Source: Hepatobacter sp965661165 (GTDB lineage Bacteria > Pseudomonadota > Alphaproteobacteria > Holosporales > Hepatobacteraceae). From it: DNA of 9,588 bases. The stretch spans positions 1 to 9,588 of the forward strand of contig CBFICL010000034.1 of the NCBI GenBank assembly GCA_965661165.1, given 5' to 3'. The notes under the pieces are model-generated. The model was not told where the DNA came from, ran no database searches, and saw only the letters and a program-made list of their open reading frames with translations. This document shows positions 5,638-9,588 of the stretch, piece by piece (positions within the stretch are counted from its first letter, which is position 1; each line of letters opens with the position of its first letter). A program made the translations under genes and the position numbers.

Positions 5638-7656
5638 ATGATTTTTGTTTTTTTATTATGGATGTTCAGTTTTTGTGAGGTCCACGCTTTGGATGATGAG
5701 GCAAGCAGGCCTATAAAGCCTATGGCCAGCATTCAGCCTTACGAAGACCTCAGCCAGATTCCTGCTGATAAAATCAATGCTTATCAGACCTTTTTAAGCA
5801 GGTTATCGGTGCATCAAAACCCAAGGGAGAGGAGCTCAGAGGGTAAGATGAGCTGCCTATACTTCCGTGAGAAGCCATTGGCTGAAAAAGACGACGGTGC
5901 ACTCAAAACAGTTGCTTTGCAAAAAATTGAACACCTAAAGAGTGCGCTTACCTTTGGTAAAAGTTTTTATAAACAAAAATCCGATCAATACATTAAGGAC
6001 AGCATTCTCAAGCCTCTTTCCCGTCTCATTATGGCTCATCGAGAGATCGAAAATTGTGTTCAAAAAATTTGTTTTCCTTGTTTGTACGAAACCCGCATTT
6101 CTCATCCTGGTTACGAAACGTCAACAGCAAAAGAGGACCTTCATAAAGAGTTTTGGTCGTTTCAGCCGATCTATCAGGCTTTTGCTCAGAGAGTGATCGA
6201 TATCCTTACATGGCGGGGACAGGTGAGTCCAAACCAGACTTGTGGTGTCTTTTATGAAGATAAAGGCCATTCAACTGGCATGCGCTACCGTTATCTTTTT
6301 TTTAGGGAAAACAATATGTTGGATGTGCTTCATGTTGACCCTTATTTGCCTGTTTTTTCCTGCTCTTTCCTACCTAACTCGTCTATAAAGGATACGAAAC
6401 AGATTAGGGAAATGTATTTTCAATATGGACAGCGCGTTGAAGATAAAGCCCTGATCATAGGAAGAGATGAAAGTGCCATTTTTTGTGAACCCTATCTTGG
6501 ACAGTTTCCAAAAACTTTAGAGGACGGTCGTATGCTGCCGCCTTTTTCTCGTCAAGATAAAACGCACAGGAAAGCGTTGACAACGCTTAGAGGGGGAGCG
6601 GCATGTGACATTTTGTGTGCAAATGACCCCATGCTACCTCTTCTGAAGAAAGCGTTAGATGAAAGTGCAGAGGTCTATCATAACCGCTTAATAACGTTTG
6701 GCCGGAAAATTGAATTGGATGATGTTGGGAGTACGATTGTTTTGCCTGTGGCACCAGCTCCTCAAAATGAGACGCTGTATACCCTGCTTTTTTTGGAATA
6801 CCTGATGGAAGAAGCCAAAAACCCTGAGGTGGAGTTGCAAAACATGGGTGCACACGGGGAGACTCAAGGCAACACACAACAGCCGGGTACCAAAATGAAG
6901 AGGAAGGGCAGCAGAAAAAAGGCCTCAAAGGATGCCATAGGTGCGGAAAGGGCGCCAGAAGCATCATCCAGTACACCTGATGCAAAGGAGATATCCACGA
7001 AAGGTGAAGGTGGGGCGAAGCCGTCTGTGCCCTTTACAAAAGAAGCATGGTTAGAAGCTCGGGCCATTCAGCAACGTATTGAAGAAGCGTCGCAATTGGA
7101 AATGGCAGCGCTGCATCAATCTTTAGAAAAAGAGCTGAAAGAGCAGATCAAGAAAGAGGACGCCCAAAGGATTGCCAAAGAGCAGAAAGAAAGGCAAGAA
7201 GAAGTAGTCAACCAAACAAAAGGTGCTCTCACGCAAAAATCTAGCAAAAAAACGCAAAAGGGTCAGGCTTCCCAAAGGGCTTCTCAGAAAAAAACAGCCC
7301 TCAGCCATAAAAAAGAGGATCAGAGACACCAGGAAGCCATTATTGATGGGATATTAAAAGAGAAAAAAGAATCTGGGCGTATCAAATATCGTGTTGCACA
7401 TAAAATACTCGGTAAAATGATAGTAAAGGAAACACAGGGTACATCTGTGACAACGCAGACAAAAGGATCGCATGCTACGATACATGTTGAGGGAGGTCAA
7501 TCTGTAACTGTTCCAAAAAAGCATAGTCAAAAAGACACCATGATACCCACCACAAGGTTGAAGCAATGGATGCGTGGTGTGCTGAGCAGTGTGGGTTCTT
7601 CTTTGGGAAAGGGAAAATCTGAAAGTACAGATTCAGCAAATACGATAGATGGATGA
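5638..7656 (+). CDS. Exported coiled-coil protein with C-terminal HicA-like (YcfA-type) domain
   Basis: The frame also opens at a TTG at 5632, but the ATG at 5638 is preferred because TAGG lies 8 nt upstream. The 672-residue product starts with a signal peptide (MIFVFLLWMFSFCEVHA, likely cleaved before LDDE). Residues about 20-400 are of unknown family and contain nine Cys (MSC, ENC, KIC, FPC, QTC, FSC, IFC, AAC, ILC), suggesting disulphides outside the cytoplasm. Residues about 410-470 are low-complexity and charged. Residues 471-527 are Glu/Lys/Gln-rich and look like a coiled coil, followed by a Lys/Ser/Gln-rich linker. Residues about 583-650 resemble HicA: an N-terminal helix, KGSH with the candidate catalytic His612, a short strand, QSVTVPKKH, then a helix TTRLKQWM. 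HicA is normally a small mRNA interferase paired with HicB. No HicB is adjacent, so the domain may be reused as an RNA-binding module. Confidence 0.7.
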   Translation: MIFVFLLWMFSFCEVHALDDEASRPIKPMASIQPYEDLSQIPADKINAYQTFLSRLSVHQNPRERSSEGKMSCLYFREKPLAEKDDGALKTVALQKIEHLKSALTFGKSFYKQKSDQYIKDSILKPLSRLIMAHREIENCVQKICFPCLYETRISHPGYETSTAKEDLHKEFWSFQPIYQAFAQRVIDILTWRGQVSPNQTCGVFYEDKGHSTGMRYRYLFFRENNMLDVLHVDPYLPVFSCSFLPNSSIKDTKQIREMYFQYGQRVEDKALIIGRDESAIFCEPYLGQFPKTLEDGRMLPPFSRQDKTHRKALTTLRGGAACDILCANDPMLPLLKKALDESAEVYHNRLITFGRKIELDDVGSTIVLPVAPAPQNETLYTLLFLEYLMEEAKNPEVELQNMGAHGETQGNTQQPGTKMKRKGSRKKASKDAIGAERAPEASSSTPDAKEISTKGEGGAKPSVPFTKEAWLEARAIQQRIEEASQLEMAALHQSLEKELKEQIKKEDAQRIAKEQKERQEEVVNQTKGALTQKSSKKTQKGQASQRASQKKTALSHKKEDQRHQEAIIDGILKEKKESGRIKYRVAHKILGKMIVKETQGTSVTTQTKGSHATIHVEGGQSVTVPKKHSQKDTMIPTTRLKQWMRGVLSSVGSSLGKGKSESTDSANTIDG

Positions 7657-8207
7657 ACAGGGGCATAGAAAAGATTGATATGTGCAGGTCTTTCTTTCAC
7701 AATGAGGGAGACATCTGTACCGTCAAGCACGCCGTGAAACGTTTATCAACAAGCCTTTTCTCTGTGACCAGCCCTCTGATGACGCCTGAAAAATCGCTGT
7801 GGTCTGGCATTTGTTTGGGCTGGTCCGCTATTGTGGGGCCCCTTGCCAAGGTGTGTCGTCCCCTTAACATGCAGCATGTGCGTGGTGGGCGTAGACAAAG
7901 TGTGTTGTGGATAGGCGTGTGGGGCGGCCATACCTTTGTGTTGAGCCATGAAACGCACACCATTATGGATGCTGTGAATCGTTATGCTGGGAAAGATCTT
8001 GTGGCGCAGGTCAAATATAAGGAGATTGCTGAGCCCATCAAGCAGAAACCCTCAGTGCCTCAGGATGTTGTGCCCTTATGCCCGCGCGCGCAGAAACATG
8101 TAGACATCGTGCTTACAAAGAATGACGGCAACCCTTCCTGCGCCAGTGTGGAGATGGCACTGCGGGCCTTTGGTCGGGCTTTATACCACCAGCAGGCTCG
8201 CCCATAA
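7653..8207 (+). CDS. dciA: DUF721/DciA-like protein (putative replicative helicase loader)
   Basis: The 184-residue product matches the DUF721 (DciA) pattern at about residues 26-123. It has HAVKRLSTSLF, then LGWSAIVGPLAKVCRPLNM (the W-x-x-IVG-x-LA-x-x-x-x-P signature), WIGVWGGHTFVLSHE, and MDAVNRYAGKDLVAQVKYK (the family's iN-x-x-x-G-x-x-x-v-x-x-I end). DciA is reported to assist loading of the DnaB helicase in most bacteria that lack DnaC. The C-terminal 60 residues are family-variable. The ATG at 7653 overlaps the preceding gene's stop in ATGA, implying translational coupling. An alternative ATG at 7680 would also keep the whole domain. It ends 8 bp before the convergent phaC stop with no visible terminator between. 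The assignment rests on pattern reading, and the gene symbol is tentative. Confidence 0.72.
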   Translation: MNRGIEKIDMCRSFFHNEGDICTVKHAVKRLSTSLFSVTSPLMTPEKSLWSGICLGWSAIVGPLAKVCRPLNMQHVRGGRRQSVLWIGVWGGHTFVLSHETHTIMDAVNRYAGKDLVAQVKYKEIAEPIKQKPSVPQDVVPLCPRAQKHVDIVLTKNDGNPSCASVEMALRAFGRALYHQQARP

Positions 8208-8215
8208 GGGGTCTT

Positions 8216-9588
8216 TCAGGGGGGGCATGTGGCCTTGGTAGCATCTTGTTGGTTTTTTCCAGACAATACATAGGTGCCCGGCGCGTTTTGTGTCGCGGGA
8301 TATTTTTGGTTTCCTAAAGGAGGCGCGTCTGTTTGCTTGCCTTGGATATCCACAATCCATGTGTGCCAGAAAGGCCACCACGAACCTTTCACCTCAATGG
8401 CTTTTTGCGCCCAGTCTTCTTCTGTGATGCCGTCTTTATAGCGCTCGAGGTGAAAATAGCTGTATTTGTTCTTGACCGGTGCGTTGATCACGCCGGCAAT
8501 GTGACCTGCTGTGGCTAAAATAAACGTTTTCTTTCCTTTGGCGGCTTGAAAGAAGGGAAAACACGATTTCCACGGAGCAATATGGTCGCGTTGGGCGGCC
8601 ATCACAAAACACGGGATATCCATGTCATGAAAAGAAAATGTTTGATCTTCAAGCGTGATGCCTTCGGGCGTGAGAAAACGATCGCTTTGCACAACATTTT
8701 CTAAGAAATCTAGATACATGCGTGCCGGCAAGGAGGAAGGATCCGCATTCCAGTGAAGAAAATCAAGCGGGAAGGGGTCTTTGCCAAGAAAATATTTGTT
8801 GACCAGGGCTGACCAAATGAGGTTATTGGCCCTGAGGAAGCTGAAAATAAGAGCCAGGGCATAGCCATCCATATACCCCTCTTCTTCGATGCTTTTTTTG
8901 ATGGTGCTCACATGTTCAGGGCCAAGGAAAAGCCCCAAATCTTCCATGCGGCTAAAATCACCAATGGTGGCCAGAAGAGAAAGGCTTGCCAGCAGATTCT
9001 TTTTTTGCTTTTTAAGGTGCGCGGCGCCAATGGACAACAGATTCCCGCCCAAACAATAGCCAATACCATGCACCTCTCGGGCGCCTGTGATGTCACACGC
9101 AGCGTCCAATGCTGGCAATAGGCCTTCTTTGAGGTAATCAAGAAAAGAGGTGTCTTTCATCGAAGCGTCAGGATTGACCCATGAGATAATAAACACCGTG
9201 TGTCCTTGTTTTCGCGCCCAATCCACAAAAGATTTGTGGGCGCTTAGGTCAAAGACATAATATTTGTTGATCCATGGGGGGACAATCAGCAGGGGTGTTT
9301 GATAGACGCGTTTTTCTACGGGTTCATATTGGATAAGCTCCATGAGCTTATTTTTCAAGACAACCTGTCCTGGTGTGAGCGCCAGGTTTTCTCCCAGGTT
9401 AAACCCTTTGGGCCTGGTGAGGGAAAGAAAAAACTCTTGCGGACCTAAGTCTTGCCAATCACGAAAAAGGCGGGTAATCCCTTCTGTCAGCGCTTGATCA
9501 CCTTCATCAAGGATACGCATAAAAATTTCAGGATTGGTGGCAGGGAAATTAGATGGCGCATAGGCATCCAGGGTTTGTTTAAGGTAAA
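8216..9588 (-). CDS. phaC: Class I poly(3-hydroxyalkanoate) synthase, PhaC (5' end outside window)
   Basis: PhaC polymerises hydroxyacyl-CoA into polyhydroxyalkanoate granules, the cell's carbon store. The frame continues through the right edge (YLKQTLDAYAPSNFPATNPEIF before the internal Met at 9520). About 456 residues are visible, and roughly 100-130 N-terminal residues are outside the window, judged against the usual 560-600. The lipase-like box GYCLGG carries the catalytic Cys (codon 9053-9055). The catalytic Asp is in AAQRDHIAPW (codon 8585-8587), and the His is in TAGHIAGVINAP (codon 8501-8503). LLIVPPWINKYYVFDL, FIISWVNPD and the C-terminal GSWWPFWHTW...PAPGTYV-like end (NAPGTYVLSG) are characteristic of the family. 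All triad residues are present, so it is probably active. It is convergent with dciA. A C7 run lies immediately before its stop codon, so the exact C-terminus depends on that homopolymer being correct. Confidence 0.95.
   Translation of the reverse strand, partial: YLKQTLDAYAPSNFPATNPEIFMRILDEGDQALTEGITRLFRDWQDLGPQEFFLSLTRPKGFNLGENLALTPGQVVLKNKLMELIQYEPVEKRVYQTPLLIVPPWINKYYVFDLSAHKSFVDWARKQGHTVFIISWVNPDASMKDTSFLDYLKEGLLPALDAACDITGAREVHGIGYCLGGNLLSIGAAHLKKQKKNLLASLSLLATIGDFSRMEDLGLFLGPEHVSTIKKSIEEEGYMDGYALALIFSFLRANNLIWSALVNKYFLGKDPFPLDFLHWNADPSSLPARMYLDFLENVVQSDRFLTPEGITLEDQTFSFHDMDIPCFVMAAQRDHIAPWKSCFPFFQAAKGKKTFILATAGHIAGVINAPVKNKYSYFHLERYKDGITEEDWAQKAIEVKGSWWPFWHTWIVDIQGKQTDAPPLGNQKYPATQNAPGTYVLSGKNQQDATKATCPP

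Noticed and set aside
6587..6985. Minus-strand open frame of 132 residues
   Set aside because: It lies entirely antisense to the exported HicA-like gene and has no recognisable motif, so it is a shadow of that gene's frame.
7384..8207. A hicA-hicB toxin-antitoxin operon
   Set aside because: The HicA-like segment is the end of a long protein, not a separate gene, and the overlapping downstream product matches DUF721/DciA rather than HicB.
1..9588. CRISPR array, insertion sequence or integrase
   Set aside because: I saw no regularly spaced repeats, transposase or recombinase motifs, or terminal inverted repeats in the window.

Overview
The window most likely comes from an alphaproteobacterium. 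The evidence is an NADH-type FabI, a class I PHA synthase, a DUF721/DciA-type protein, and a PRPP synthetase whose PRPP loop reads VDDMVDSGGTL, a form I associate with alphaproteobacteria. Several exported proteins of no recognised family, rich in Lys and coiled coil, sit among the housekeeping genes. That mix suggests a host- or protist-associated lineage, perhaps Holosporales-like. This placement is inference; no marker here settles it.

Left part (1-2136, minus strand): a gene cut by the left edge encodes a signal-peptide protein with a class I methyltransferase-like C-terminal half. A roughly 110-bp stretch of extreme AT richness separates its start from a rho-independent terminator, and fabI (enoyl-ACP reductase) lies beyond. 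fabI is divergent from miaA, with a 77-bp shared upstream region.

Middle (2214-4661): miaA (tRNA dimethylallyltransferase, with an apparent internal insertion of about 30 residues), a tRNA-Pro(CGG) on the minus strand, a gap of about 290 bp with no recognisable gene, and prs (PRPP synthetase). The prs start with the best ribosome-binding site adds a hydrophobic N-terminal leader that is unexpected on this cytosolic enzyme.

Right part (4662-9588): a Lys-rich membrane or exported protein with no recognised relatives (carrying a perfect 20-bp palindrome in its coding sequence) is followed by a 672-residue exported protein. The latter has a Cys-rich N-terminal half, a charged coiled-coil middle and a C-terminal module that reads like a HicA (YcfA) toxin fold with its GSH and VTVP motifs, but with no HicB partner beside it. 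Its stop codon overlaps the start of a dciA-like gene by 4 bp. phaC, convergent and cut by the right edge, closes the window.

Functionally, the recognised genes cover lipid synthesis (fabI), tRNA modification and supply (miaA, tRNA-Pro), nucleotide precursor synthesis (prs), replication (dciA) and carbon storage (phaC). The three uncharacterised exported proteins are the accessory component. The most unusual signal is the HicA-like domain on an exported coiled-coil protein.
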